DNA of 64,000 nt. Source: Aspidapion aeneum (Eukaryota > Arthropoda > Insecta > Coleoptera > Brentidae). The stretch is from assembly GCA_963576565.1 (NCBI GenBank), contig OY755039.1, positions 142,111,369 to 142,175,368 of the forward strand, in the 5' to 3' direction. The position numbers and the translations under genes are program-made. Shown here one piece after another: positions 38,801 to 53,800 of this stretch; the first letter of the stretch is position 1, and every line of letters begins with the position of its first letter. The notes under the pieces were generated by a model, which made no database searches, was not told where the DNA came from, and saw only the letters and a list, made by a program, of their open reading frames with translations.

Positions 38801-41800
38801 TGAATTCAAAATAAGAAATGCTAAATCTTGAAGATTTTAACCTTTTAATCATGTTGCTTAGTTGTTAAAGTCCCGCTTTTTATGCAAATTGTCCCGATTT
38901 TCCCGCTTTTTTTCATTTTTATCCCATTTTTTTACCTGTAACAAAACAATTGAAGAGGAATGTTTTACTTTTTCCTTTAAGTTTTTCATTTTAGGCATAT
39001 TCCAATACCCACGGTAACTGCCCATTCATGATGCAAACATGAGAGCCTTGGGGTCTTTAAGCAAAAAAGACCTGATTGGTTGCTTTCAAAGACATATGCA
39101 TATTATTTCCATATAGTACGTATTATTGCAATACCTACGGTACCTTACGATGCAGAATGCAAACATATTTGAAATAGCAATATCAATGGGTATAAGTCTA
39201 TCCTCTTTGCGGTCCTTAAGATAAAATGTCCTGATTGGTTATACTTTTACGCATGAATATTATTCTAATCTTGTATTCGTTACGTCAAATCATCGGCGTA
39301 CAGTTGACAAAAACTCTATCTATGTAAATTTGGTATCTGTGCATTTTTCGTACCTTTATTTCTGAATGTTTGCATCAAACGCCAACCATTGTGTAAATAG
39401 GTAACAGGTAGTATTGGAATATTACGTATATGATTTTAGGGCGGATATTTGTTTATTTTAAATAAAATTCACAAATCACTTTAAAAGAAATTACAGATCA
39501 TATATTTTATTATGCATGGAATTTTGATCATCGAAATATAATGAAGAAAATGGAAGTTTGAAACACAACTTAATTTAAAAGTTTTTCACCTCTTCAATTA
39601 AAAAAAAAATCACTTCATTTAAATAGCTAGGTATAACATTAAAATTTTAAAATTAAATTATTGAATGTATTTTTGGAAACGTAAATAAATAAACACACCA
39701 TCTGGTTCTTAAAACACTCCAGCTTTATGTTAGAATCGATGTAAATTTTTAGCATCTATTTTAAATTTTTGTGTTTAAGCATTTACTTTATTTGTCCCGC
39801 TTTTTAATTTGAAAAATCTGGCAACCCTGATTTAGGCTAGAGCATATTTATGCCCTAACCTATTTGCACTGACCTGATTTGTTTTAAAACAACAACATCG
39901 TCAATTCTTTCCACGATTAATTCCACATTTTCTAAAGCTTTTCGTGACAAGTTTATTTGTTGTTTGTTCGTTTTTTCAATATAGTTTATCACATTCACAT
40001 TAAAAAAGTCTGGATCTGTTATCATATCGATGAACGGCTTAAAAACTAAAAAAAAATGTTTTTATATTTATATATTAGAGAGTCTAACCTAAGGCCACTC
40101 ATCGTCAAGCAAGCTTTGCCTTTACGATGAGTGTCCTTAGTCTAAACAGTTTATTATTTATAATGCACAATAATTTTAGCACCAAAAATTGTTATAATAG
40201 CCCAGTCATATTGGGAATTCTCCTGGGAAAAAATAGGTGCAAGCTAGATTTTTGTATAATTATTCCTTAGTATCTGGCACACATCTCCACATATTCTCCG
40301 CCAAAATCCTCTTTAAGCTTCGCTAGATATAAGGCCCCAAATGTTCTAAAAATCAGTTTTTTGTGATTTTCTCGAAAACTAATAACTGTTTCAGAAAAAT
40401 TCTAGAGTGAAAAAATACGCAAAATCATTCGGTCTATACTATAAAATTAAGAAAAAAACCTAGCCTAACATTTGCTGTTTAAAAATAAAAAAAAAGTTAT
40501 CTATTTTTTTTCCCACTCTGTAGGTAACTTGTTTTAAAATTCTCAAATACCAAATTGGATGAATTCGATAACGAATAAATGAGGGCGTGTTGAGAAAAAC
40601 GCTTGGACACGTCGATTTATATTTTTAAATGAGCATTTTTTTCAAAACAAAAAAAAATATATGGATGATTCTACCAAAAGTGGGCTATATGGATATCATT
40701 TTTAGTCATTGCCTTTAAATAACAGTACAGCACAGTAAATAATTTTGTTTTGTTAAATTTATGTAACTAATTAGGTGTAAGCTAAGAAACATTTATTTTC
40801 CCAAATTTTAGGAATTAGTGCATAAAAATGCCAGAGGAATGAGTACCAGAGGAATGAGTTTTTAATGGTTTTCCAATTTAAATCAAAATCTATTTAGACT
40901 ACTTAACTTAAGTTTTATATAAACAAAGTTCCTATACTTATAATTTTAAAACAATCAACAAAAAAATTATACTATTGATATCAGTCGAATATTTACTTAC
41001 CAGAGGAATGATAATTGAAGCGGTCCTTTTTGATTTCTCCGAAAAAAACTAATTTTCTGCCGAAAATAAAAAGATCTATAACTTAAACCAAACTAAAGTT
41101 GACATTATGGGGGCAATTCTTTACATTTCAAAAAATCTGGCGAAATTTGAAAAAATGTGACATAATCTGGCGCTTAAGATTTCTCGTTTAAAAGGCAATT
41201 TTTAAACTTAAAAACTTACCTAAAAGGCCATTTCCCACTTTTTGATAGATGTAGCTTCACGATATAATATTTGTTTTTAATTAAAAACATGTAATTTGTT
41301 GAAAATTTAAAAATTGTAAATAAATTCAAAGCAGATAACCATTAACCACACAAACTGAAATGTCAGATTTCGTCACATTTCGTCACATTTCTTTCAAATT
41401 TATTAGTCCTATTCGTTTTCTTTATGAGGTCAGCTAAGTTTACTTTCTTTCTTTGTTTTTCACGGTAAAATTAACAAAGAGGGACTAACTGCATGTCGTG
41501 GAAGGGTCGCTACAAAATTAGCTCTACGCTGTTGCCACCGTTATATTTGAACGGATTTCTAAGGGAATGTCAAATTATTTCTTTAAAATCTGCCAGAAAA
41601 ATCTGACTAAGTGCGATACTGGTCAAATTATTGAAGTGGTGATTATTTTTTTACTTTTGTTATCAAAGTTAGGCACGTATATAGTTTTTTATTCTGGGGG
41701 GTACTCCCATATAGAAACTGCTGTTATTCAGTGACGTCATGGGCCGTTTTTGGATAGGGTAATCAGAAATACTTGCTACAGTCGCCGCCGGCGGAAGATT

Positions 41801-44800
41801 ACAGGGGTGCTACGAACAATTTTCGTCTAAAAGACGTTACTGTTGGGTTTATAAGGATAAAAATAAATATTAAAATAAAAATAAATGCAGATTCTATGGG
41901 AAACTGTGTGTGCGAATGAAGAAGAATTACAAAATGTTGAAAGTCCAGAATGTCGAAAGCTTGGGTTATTAGATATAATAATAGAAACTAACTTGACCAC
42001 ATCAGGTGCCTTTTTTTTGTAATATACTTTAAAATCTAACCTGACCTGGTTAGGTAAGTACCTATATTTATATACAAGAAGAAACTTACTTGTCTCTTTC
42101 ACTTAATTTGTGAACGGATCCCTTTCACAAACAAACCTTCTCTTGCTGGCTATTTTACCACAATTAATCGCACGTTTCATTCGACCCTGCCACCAACCCA
42201 GAGACAAATTCTCTATGCACCAACCCAACCTCACTTTTTTATTTACCCGCCAACACGAGTCGCCTATGGTCTGTTTTGTATTAGAAAATGCACGAAATGT
42301 GATGACATCGAACCTTTTAGAAAAGCTATCGTCCAAAAAAGTCGGCAAAAGATTTTGCACCTTGTCAATTGTGTACCTTTATCAATATTAATGTTAATCC
42401 CGGAATAAAATACACAAACAAAATATAACGGATTTAAAACCTTAGATACTATAATTAAAATATATTGAAATTGAAGAAATAGTTAAAAAGCTAAAGAATA
42501 AATTCCAGTGCAAAATTATTTACTCTGTAGGTTCATTGAATAGCTACCTAATTTGAAAAAGTAATAAAAAAAAATTAAATAGTTTTTAAGGTTTTGATTA
42601 TAACAAATATAATAAGGGTAAAAAAAATTGAATTTGTTTTTTTTTAACTTTTCGAAAATAAAACCAAGTAAAAATTTTCATTAAACTTGCAGACAAAGTG
42701 CCTAATTATTTAAATTATTTGGTTTTATTTTTAAAAGAACTATGAATTTTTTGGCCCAAACTTATTTTGAGCAAAAATAAAAAGGATTTTTTTGACGGTC
42801 CCCAATAGCCTTCCTACCTATGAGTGGCTAAAAAATAAGTCAGCCAAGCATACTTTTTCATTCAAATTTATTTTAAAATCAAGTTCAAAAACACGACAAA
42901 GAAAAACAATTTTTTAGCAGCTGCTCAAATGTTGGATTGATTTTGCAGTCAAGTCAAGTAATATTATTTAAAACACACAAATGTTTATGAATAAAATTAT
43001 GAGATTTAGAAAACAAAATTTTTTTCCACTCTCCATGCATTTAGGTATAAAAAAATACCTTTAAGATTTTAATTTTTTAGAAAACAAAATACTTAACCAA
43101 ACTTTAGTTTGAGCATGTTTTCAGCTATTATAAGCAAAAATCTCAAAAATCAGAATCAATTCCGCCGTAAAAAATGCGAATTATCCATATCTCTACTACT
43201 ATTATCACTACTAAATGTTTGATTACTTTTTATTCTTAAAAATATCGGGGGGAGATTGATCCCCCCTTAGGTACCGCCTTGCACGTTACGTTGTAAGAGT
43301 TTTTCGTAATAATATTTTAACAACATATTTAAAAAGTGAAACCCAACTTGTGAACGGTCCCTTTATTGGTTTCACTTGGAAACAATGAATTGGCAACAGC
43401 GGCAGTATTTCGTAACTGACAGTCCCCTTGGTGATCTGTGACTGGAAGTTGTCAAATGTGACAGAAAGAAAAACCGTTGTATGATGAGGTGCTCGGAAAA
43501 ATACAATTTATCAAGATCTTGTGGATTATCAGTAGCCGAGTTTCAAGGTAGGATTTAGATTAAATTTTCCCGCATATTTTAAATTTGTGGGGTTTTCATA
43601 ATTTCCTAAGTTGGCCCATTACCGTGTGGTGTAAGACGTTTTACACAAAGCTGAAATTGCAGTGTTGTCAAGATTTACACCTAAATTCTGTTGTTTCAAA
43701 TTTCGTCAGATTATTTCAAATTATTTCAAATTTTGAAGAATTGCCCCCTATCTGTCAAAACTTGTCATCCTCACAAGTAAATTAGATATCCAGGGCCGTC
43801 TCCTTCTCTAGAAATTAACCGGTGGTATTCACAAATATTGTGTTATTAAAAGTGAAGCACGTTTAAAATTGTAAAATTTTCCGGGAAGATGTAAATTCGG
43901 ATTTTCAAAAATATGCCTGCAAACTTAAGTTTTATCAATTTTTTGATAAACAGTTAAGACTTGGTTAAATATTATTTATTAGGATATTTTTTTCAATCTG
44001 AGTTTTTAATATTTGGTTTGGGACTACACCAGAGGAATGAAGTATTTGCTTTGTAATAAAAAAAATTATAAACTTGCAATTTTTTTTATACATTAAACTC
44101 AAATGCTCCATAAAGAAAACATTTCGTTTCATTTGCAGTCTGTGTTTGAAAAATATGCATTCCCACTCCACAGCACCATTTTTGTAGAATCATCCAAGTT
44201 TCTTAGTTTAAATGCCACCTCGCGTATTTTATTTATTTTTTGGATTCTTCAGAAAATTCTAGACATAATTCATATACAATGTCCTATACCTAATCCTAAC
44301 CATTTTTTAAATATTGACAGTTCAAAAAAAAAAAAGAATTTCCAATTTCGAGGCGGAATATTTCGAAAAAGGTTAGAATTATAGAAAAACGGTTTACATG
44401 TCCCTATCCTTATTTTTAATTATCTATCGCTTGACATCAACCTCGACCACATCCGGTTTTAACGGAAATTCCAGTTAAACCGGAAGTTTTCGTGTTTGGT
44501 GTCAATCGATAGATTATTAAAAATAAGGATAGGAACATGTAAGCTTTTTCTCCATAGCTCTAAATGTTTTCGAAATATTCCATCAAAACATCGGTCAACT
44601 GCCGGTGAATTTCAATAGGGGTTGTTACCTTAAATTACAAAAATCTAATAAAAGAACGCAGTTCGCACTTGGCGGGAGCGTCAATTCTGAATCGAATCGA
44701 TTCTTTTTGCACGATAATCGAAAAAATCGAATTGATTCCAAAGAGTCGATTCGATTCAACGTTGCGATTCTTTTTCCAAGAATCGAATATTCATTCTTCT

Positions 44801-47800
44801 GCTTAATAGAGGTCGAAAAAAGCGGATTTTTTTTTAAACATTTGAAGTCGCCACTAAGGATCACCCAACAAAAAGCTATGTCGCCACTCTGCCACTAGTG
44901 TATCTGCTTCCTTATTATTATACACAAGCTGAAAGAGGACACCGATACACTTGTTTCCCTTAGGTAAGGGAGGGAATAGAAATTATTATGTTATTTTGAC
45001 TTGGCATCTGTTCTTCGGGAAAATACCTAAGGCTTAGTTTCCACCTATTGGTGCCCACCCCGATTCAAAAAACGCATCACGTGGTGGGCCATGGATTTGC
45101 ACCGGTTTTAAATGCAGCGTCACCTGATGCGTTTTTTGAATCAAGGTGGGCATGCATAGGAGGAAACCGGGTGTACAGGGTGTCCCAAATTAGGCACTTT
45201 TGGGGGGTTTAAGGTACTTCTAGGGAAGACAGAGAAAAACTGACCACGCATTACGAGGCTCATATATCAAGAGAAGACTTATAGTGAAAACCGCATTTTA
45301 AAACATCGTCTCGTCTTTGAGCTACGGGGGCTTTTTGAAAAGTCTGCATTTTGGAGGGGGGTCTATAACTTCGTTATTATTGGAAATATTGATTTAGAGT
45401 AAATTGCAATTTTATAGACTTTGTCACGAGGAATTCAACCGCTAAATTAAATTTTAACTATCAGTTTTAGTTTTTGAGATATGACATAAAGTTGCATTTC
45501 TTCTTATGGAGTGGCCTATATTTTAATTAATTTTCGAATTCGTGATTGAATTCTTTTCAAAATCATGTATCATATGTCATAGTTTGATTGAGCGGTTTCG
45601 GAGATAATTAAAGTTTTTTATTTTTGTCTAGTGTGCGTTGAATGACGTCATGCGCCATTGACGTGAAAGCCTTGCGGTCAAATCCTACTTCAATGCTCCT
45701 ATAGTTTTGTTGTCTTATACTATGCAAATCAAGTTGGCCTTGCGTCTTGGCGTTTTGTCATTGTTTTCAATTGTTTAAACAATTTGACATTACGCTTTGA
45801 TATGAAATTATTTTGCACAAAAGCGTTTTAATTTTATTTTGAAATATGTATCATTTTTTAAAACTTTTTATAACTAGGCTTTGAGGGCCGTCAGCTGAAT
45901 TATAATTTTTCCAAACCAGCCTTACTATATTTGTGACTGTGTAAAATAATAAAAATAGTGGAGTGCCTTTACGTGCCTCAGCAGGAAATCATAGCGCACT
46001 AGAAATAAGTGAAAAAGCTGAATATCTCCTAAACCGCTCAATCAAACTATGAGATACGATACATCATTTTGAAAAGAATTCAATGACGAATTCGAAAATT
46101 AATTAAAATATAGGCCATTCCATAAGAAAAAATTAAACTTTATGTCATATCTCAAAAACTAAAAGTGACAGTTAAAATATAATTTAGCGGGTGAATTCCT
46201 CGTGACAAAGTCTATAAAACTGCAATTTACTCTAAATCAAAATTTCCACTAATAACGAAGTTTTAGACCCCCTTCAAAAATGCAGACTTTTCAAAAAGCC
46301 CCCGTAGCTCAAAGACGAGACGATATTTCAAAATGCGGTTTTCACTATAAGTCTTCTCTTCAAATTTGAGCCTCGCAATGCGTGGTCAGTTTTTCTCTGT
46401 CTCCCCTAGAAGTACCTTAAACCCCCTAAAAGTGCCCAATTTGGGACACCCTGTAAGTCTAATTTTTTACTATACATATATAGCAAATATGCACCAACAA
46501 AATTGTTAAGTTTAAATTAAATCGATTTATTTTAAATCGATTCATTTCAACCTTTTTTTTTAAGTTAATCGAATCGGTTTTTAAGTTAATCGAATCGGTT
46601 TCAAATAATCGAATCGATTAATTGAAATTTCTGGTCACCGCTAGCCAAGACTGCTCGTCGCAAAGATGTGGGGTTCGGCCAGAATAGTAGTGGAAGAGGC
46701 AAGGAACGCGCCACTGTTGCCAGATTTACTCTAGCTCACCCAGTTGCGACGGGAGCTTACTGGAGACCTTAATTTACGGAAAACCCTCGTTGGTTATGAC
46801 CAGCATCAAAAAATGTATATTAAAAATAAAGCATACCTCTGCAAGCAAGCACCTCTCTCAAAAAATACTTGGTAGGAGATAAAGAATAGGTCCTGGGCAA
46901 CAAGAACATTATTAATACTTCACTTAAAACTCTCAAATACTCCAACTCCTTGTCAGATGAAATCACATGGAGGGATAGCTGGAATTCTGCTGGAGAATCT
47001 TTTTCAGCACTAAAATTGTTTAAAAAAAAGACCTTTGTTTTACATGGTTGAAAAATATTTAACTGTAAAATCATTTTAAGGGTTCAAACACAGACCAACT
47101 ATAGTTGATATTGTATTAAAGTGGCACCGCGTCATCAAAACCGTGGTGGGCGGGAAGGGAGTAGAGGGGTACATATATGAAACACTCATTTTTTAAGTTT
47201 TAAAACTCGCCGCAAAATTTGGTTTACCATAGCTATGACGCGGTGCCACTTATATACATCCTCAACTATAGTTGTTTTTCTGTGGTTTAAATTAATTTGG
47301 AATGTACAGGGTGTCCCAAATTGGGCACTTTTAGGGGGTTTAAGGTACTTCTAGGGGAGACAGAGAAAAACTGACCACGCATTGCGAGGCTCAAATTTCA
47401 AGGGAAGACTTATAGTGTAAACCGCATTTTGAAATATCGTCTCGTCTTTGAGCTACGGGGGCTTTTTGAAAAGTCTGCATTTTTGAAGGGGGTCTATAAC
47501 TTCGTTATTAGTGGAAATTTTGATTTAGAGTAAATTGCAGTTTTATAGACTTTGTCACGAGTCACGAGGAATTGACCCGCTAAATTATATTTGAACTGTC
47601 ACTTTTAGTTTTTGAGATATGATATAAAGTTGCATTTTTTTTTATGGAATGGCCTATATTTTAAATAATTTTCGAATTTGTCATTGAATTTTTTTCAAAA
47701 TGATGTATCATATGTCATAGTTTCATTGAGCGGTTTACGAAATATTCAGCTTTTTCACTTATTTCTAGTGCGCTATGATTTCCTGCTGAGGCAGGTCAAG

Positions 47801-50800
47801 GCACTCCAGTATTTTTATTATTTTACACAGTCAAAAATATAGTAAGGCTGGTTTGGAAAAGTTATAATTCAGCTGACGGCCCTCAAAGCCTAGTTATACA
47901 AAGTAACAAAAATAATACATATTTCAAAATAAAATTAAAACGCTTTTGTGCAAAATAATTTCATATCAAAGCGTAATGTCAAATTGTTTAAACAATTGAA
48001 AATAATGACAAAACGACAAGACGCAAGGCCAACTTGATTTGTAGGCACACTAGACAAAAATAAAAAACTTTAATTATCTCCGAAACCGCTTAATCAAACT
48101 ATGAGATATGATACATCATTTTGAAAAGAATTCAATGACGAATTCGAAAATTATATATCAAAAACTAAAAGTGAGAGTTAAAATTTAATTTAGCGGGTGA
48201 ATTCCTTGTGACAAAGTCTATAAAATTGCAATTTGCTCTAAATCAATATTTCTACTAATAACGAAGTTATAGACCCCCTTCAAAAATGCAGACTTTTCAA
48301 AAAGCCCCCGTAGCTCAAAGACAAGACGATATTTCAAAATACGGTTTTCACTATAAGTCTTCTCTTGAAATTTGAGCCTCGCAATGCGTGGTCAGTTTTT
48401 CTCTGTCTCCCCTAGAAGTACCTTAAACCCTGTAAAAGTGCCCAAATTGGGACACCCTGTACAGGCCTCGATTTTCGAGACGTCTTCAAATATTAAAACT
48501 GCTTCTTGATGGGTCTCGTAGTTTTTCAGCTACAAGGGGATATTAAAAAGTCTTCATTCATGGAGGTGGCTTATACTTTTTTATTTATAAAAAATTCAAT
48601 TTAGTGTTTTTTTAATAAAGAATTCATCTGTAGAAGTAAATTTTATCCCATAATTTTTAAGATATTATATAAAGTTTGGAATTGTTCTTGTGGATCCTTA
48701 TTCGATTTTTGAAATCATCGTAAAATTTCCTTTAAAATGACGCATCACGCGCAATATATTTTTTTTGTTTTGTTAATTGTGTAATGATAATTGTCATGAT
48801 CATACAACTCGCCAAAATAAAATTTTTAAATTAATACAGTTTGAAACTAATATTGCTAAAAAATGTTTATTATATTCAGGTATTACCATTTAGAATAATC
48901 TAACACAAAGCATTAAAAAAATATAGAAAACAATATTTTCTGAAATTAAATTAAAATAACGTGAAAGTTTAACCACTTGGTTTTATTTGGCTTCAGTTGT
49001 TTATATATATTTTTGTTAACGTAATGTTTAGTACCCGTGGCTAGGCAGGCATAGAAAGATTTTGTTTCTCTTCTATTTTTCCGTGGGCAGCTCCAAAGCT
49101 GTACACCAGCGGAGTGTGAGCCAAAAATACTACAAGCCTAAAGTTCAGTACCCGTGAGTACAGAAACAACAATTTTTTGTGACTAGGCGGGCATAGAACT
49201 CTATAGCTTTACAAAAGTGTCACATTGACCATGCAGTGTTCTGAAGAGTCCCTTAAGGACGAAACAGTTAACTGTCAACACTTAATAGGTGTCTATTAGA
49301 TTTTGGACCCCTGTGGGTGTACAGCGTGTCCCATTTTCGATGGGATTAAATGGGAAACTCGGTTATTATTAAAGTAATTGATTTTCTGATTGCACCTTAC
49401 CGTGCTCTTTTTTTGAGCCCTTAAAAAATTTGAAAAAATTGTATTTTTAATAATCCCTTATATCTCGCTTATTTTGCGAGATACTTTTATTCTGTAAAAA
49501 CATTTTTATGGCAACTTTTTTAGAAGAAAATAATGACGTTGTCAATTTTTTAAAATATTGTTTAGTTTTTGAGATATGGTATTTATCATAAAAAAATTAA
49601 ATACGGACCTGGATTTTTTTTACTACTTTTTTGATTGCTTTCATGCTAGTATTTTCATAAAATAATAAAAATTTAAAAAAATTTTGTTTTAAGGTAAAAA
49701 AAATATTTAATATTTTTAAAAAAATTAGTCCGAACCTGGATATTTCCAACATAAATATAAACTAAAAATTGCTAGTTAAACAATTTTTAGTTTAACTGTT
49801 TTGATACTTAGCATATTAAAATGGTTTTACGTTAATTTACAGATTTATTTGAAACAAAGTCTACGAAAAATACAAAAAAAAAACAAATTATAAAAAATAA
49901 CTAATCTTTCTGATTACCATTATGTGTAAGACATTGTTGGCATTTTTGAGTAATTTTTCGTAACGCATTTTGCATAAAAATATTTCTGCCATTTAAATAT
50001 TGGGATTTTGTTGCTTGAATGAAGCAGTCAAACATATCACATTTTTCAAGATCTGCATATGGTCGATTTCTAGCCAGTTTAAAATAATTGTAAGCCATTT
50101 ACAAAAATGACAATGTCAATTCCACGCTTTTGTTTTGTAAATTTCACGACCTGCTGTTTGGTTATCAAATAATTAGTATGATATTATTTTTGTAACTTTT
50201 TAACGTTTTTTACTTTATTTATAAATCTTTTAATTATCATTTCAAAACAGATAACGTAAAAATCGTTCAACTAGTGTGTCTTGCAATTTTTAATTTATAA
50301 TTACGTTGGAAATTTCCAGGTTCGGACTATAATTTTTTTTTCAAATATTAAATAGCTTTTTTTAACCTTAAATCAAAAAAATATTAAAGTTTTATCATTT
50401 TAAGGTAATAATAGCATGGAACTAATCAAAGTAGTAATAAAAAAAATCCAGGTCCGTATTTAATTTTTTTATGATAAATACCATATCTCAAAAACTAAAC
50501 AATATTTTTAAAAACTGACAACGTCATTATTTTGCTCTAAAAAAGTTGCCATAGAAAGGTTTTTACAGAATAAAAATATCTTGCAAAATAAGCGAGATAC
50601 AAGGAATTAATTAAAATGCAATTTTTTCAAAAACTCCCTGTATTAGCGAAACCACGGGGTATAGCAAAAATCTGATTACACCAATTTTAAGGGCTCCAAA
50701 AAAGAGCACGGTAAGGTACAACCAGAAAATCGATATCTTTAATAATAACCGAGTTTCCCATTTAATCCCATCGAAAATGGGACACGCTGTACAGCTTTCG

Positions 50801-53800
50801 AGCTGCCCACGGAAAAATACAAAAGAAACAAAATCTTTCTATGCCTGCTTAGCCACGGGTACTAAACATTACGTTAACAAAAATATATATAAACAACTGA
50901 AGCCAAATAAAACCAAGTGGTCCCACATTCACGTTATTTTAATTTAATTTCAGAAAATATTGTTTTATATATTTTTTAAATAAATAAAGAGGTTTAGTGT
51001 CTTTTATGATTTGTGTTAGATTATTCTAAATACCTGAATATAATAAACATTTTTTAGCAATATCAGTTTCAAATTGTAATTTAAAAATTTTATTTTGGCA
51101 AGTTGTATGATCATGACAATTATCATTTCTTTAAATATTTAAATTTGATATTTTTTGTTTTGTGAGTAAATGAATATTGATATTTTTAAATTATATAATT
51201 TATATAAGTTTAGATAACCAAGTAGTTCATATAAATTAATTGTTGGTTCTAAAAATGGAATTTCATGAATACATTTAATAATTTTAATAACTTTTTTCAT
51301 GGCTTTGATATTGAGTGATTTGCAGATCCCCAAATTGAAATTAGAAATTGAATTTTTGAGTGAAATAATGCATAATAAATATTATTTAAATATTTTAATG
51401 GAATATAATATCTTGCCTTATATATTTCAAACTTGCCTACAAGTAACAGGTTCAAACGAATAATACCCGTCTATTTTTGGATTTGCATCTGGGATAAAAA
51501 TGAGAACCCAAACCTACCTTATCATTTTAGCTTCACGAATCTTCTCCAAATGACAGGTTATAACTGTCACAATGTCATTAGCAATCAGTTTTGCGTGGTC
51601 TACCCTTGACAGTTTGTCATGTAGGGTTTTTATAGCACCCCATAAATCTTCCCTAAAAAATAAATCTACATTGTCCAGACAGAAAGGTCTTTTATAAACT
51701 TTGACAGGTGTTTTATATCAGTCAAATGTTTTCAGCCTCTATGTTATCAGCAAAGTAGAGATGCGAAAAAACCACACCTTCATTGTAGATTCGGAAAAAC
51801 GTCATTTAGCGATTTTTAGTATAGAGAATAACATGAGACCAAAATGGCAAAACTTTGAAAATTCATCTCACAAACTATACATGTTATCAGCCAACGCACC
51901 GAGTTACAGTATAGTAAGGCCATAGAGATGCGAAAAGACCACACCTTCCGTCTAGATTCGGAAAAACGTCATTTAGCGATTTTTAGTATAGGAAATACCA
52001 TGAGACCAAAATGGCAAAACTTTGAAAATTCATATCTCACAAACTATACATGTTATAAGCAAACGCACCGAGTTACAGTATTGCGGGGCCGTAGAGATGC
52101 AAAAAAAATACACCTTCATTGTAGATTCGGAAAAACGTCATTTAGCGATTTTTAGTATAGGGAATACCATGAGAGCAAAATGGCAAAACTTTGAAAATTC
52201 ATATCTCACAAAATATACATGTTATCAGCTAAGGCACCGAGTTACAGTATAGTAAGGTCATAGAGATGCGAAAAAACCACACCTTTCGTCTAGATTCGGA
52301 AAAACGTCATTTAGCGATTTTTAGTATAGAGAATACCATGAGACCAAAAAGGCAATACTTTGAAAATTCATATCTCACAAACTATACATGTTATCAGCCA
52401 ACGCACCGAGTTACAGTAGCAACATTGTCCCCAAAATTTCATGCTTGATTTAGTCAGTACAAAGCTCCAAAAATGAGGTAATCATGTCAAAAATTAGAAA
52501 AAAAAAGTTGCTGATTTCAAAAAAAAAATTATATTTTTGCGGTTCAGATGATTTTGAAACTTTTTTATCGCGCCGTCGACAACTGACGTTTATTTTCGGG
52601 TTCATATGAGTAAATCCACGATTCATCACCACTGATAATGCTGTACACGTTTTCCGAGTTTCCTGCCTCAAAGCGGTCTAGAGTTTTTTAAACCAATTGA
52701 CCCTAGCTTCTTTCTGTTCTTCGGTTAAAAGATGCGGTACCCAGCGGGAAACTAATTTTCTTACGCCTAATTCTTCATGCAAAATTTTTTGAATTGAGCT
52801 CTTTGAAATCCCCAATGAAGCCTCAATCTCGCGATCTTCCGTCATGAGCATGCGCACAGCATCGATGTTTTCCTGGGTAACAGTCGTTTATGGGCATGTG
52901 GGCGTCACTAAGGCTAATTCGTCCACGCTTGAATTCTCCATACCAACGAGAAACTGTCGACTGATGTGGTGCTTCATTACCAATAATAGAAATCAACTCG
53001 GCAAGGCATTATTGTTGAGATAATTTCCTTTAAAAGTTGTAAAAAATTATAGCCCAAAAATGTTCTCGGTTTAATTCAATTTTCTGATTTGTTAACTTAA
53101 AAAATTCATTCACTGTAGCTATAAAACTATATGTATATGGATGATTCTACAAAAATGGTGCTGTGGAGTGGGAATGCATATTCTTCAAACACAGACTGCA
53201 AATGAAGCATAGTTTTAGTTATAAGATTTAAAACGAACCGGCATTTGAGTTTAATGTATAAAAAAAATTGTTTATAATTTTTTTTATTACAAAGCAAATA
53301 CCTCATTCCTCTGGTGTAGTCCCAAACCAAATATTAAAAACTCAGATTGAAAAAAATATCCTAATAAATAATATTTAACCAAGTCTTAACTATTTATCAA
53401 AAAATTGATAAAACTTAAGTTTGCAGTCATATTTTTGAAAATCCGAATTTACATCCTCTCCTGAAAATTTTACAATTTTAAAAGTGCTCCATTTTTAATA
53501 ACACAATATTTGTGAATACCACCGGTTAATTTCTAGAGAAAGAGACGGCCCTGGATATCTAATTTACTTGTGAGGGTGACAAGTTGTGACAGATAATGTC
53601 AACTTTAGTTTGGTTTAAGTTACAGATCTTTTTATTTTCGGCAGAAAATTAGTTTTTTTTGGAGAAATCAAAAAGGAACGCTTCAATTATCATTCCTCTG
53701 GTAAGTAAATATTCGACTGATATCAATAGTATAATTGTTTTTTTGATTGTTTTAAAATTATAAGTATAGGAACTTTGTTTATATAAAACTTAAGTTAAGT

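Larger units (their letters stand above)
44668..46649. mobile_element. probable DNA element rich in AATCGAATCG, split by a foldback
   Basis: CTTGGCGGGAGCG at the left and inverted CTTGGCTAGCGG at the right, with many AATCGAATCG-like strings near both ends (44690-44790 and 46510-46625). The middle is filled by a hairpin MITE and the foldback 45176-46453. Ends are imprecise. Confidence 0.4.

Noticed and set aside
49901..50098. 65-residue minus ORF in the loop of the large palindrome
   Set aside because: Looks fairly protein-like (no stop, mixed composition), but no known family and no partner exon; could be transposase debris.
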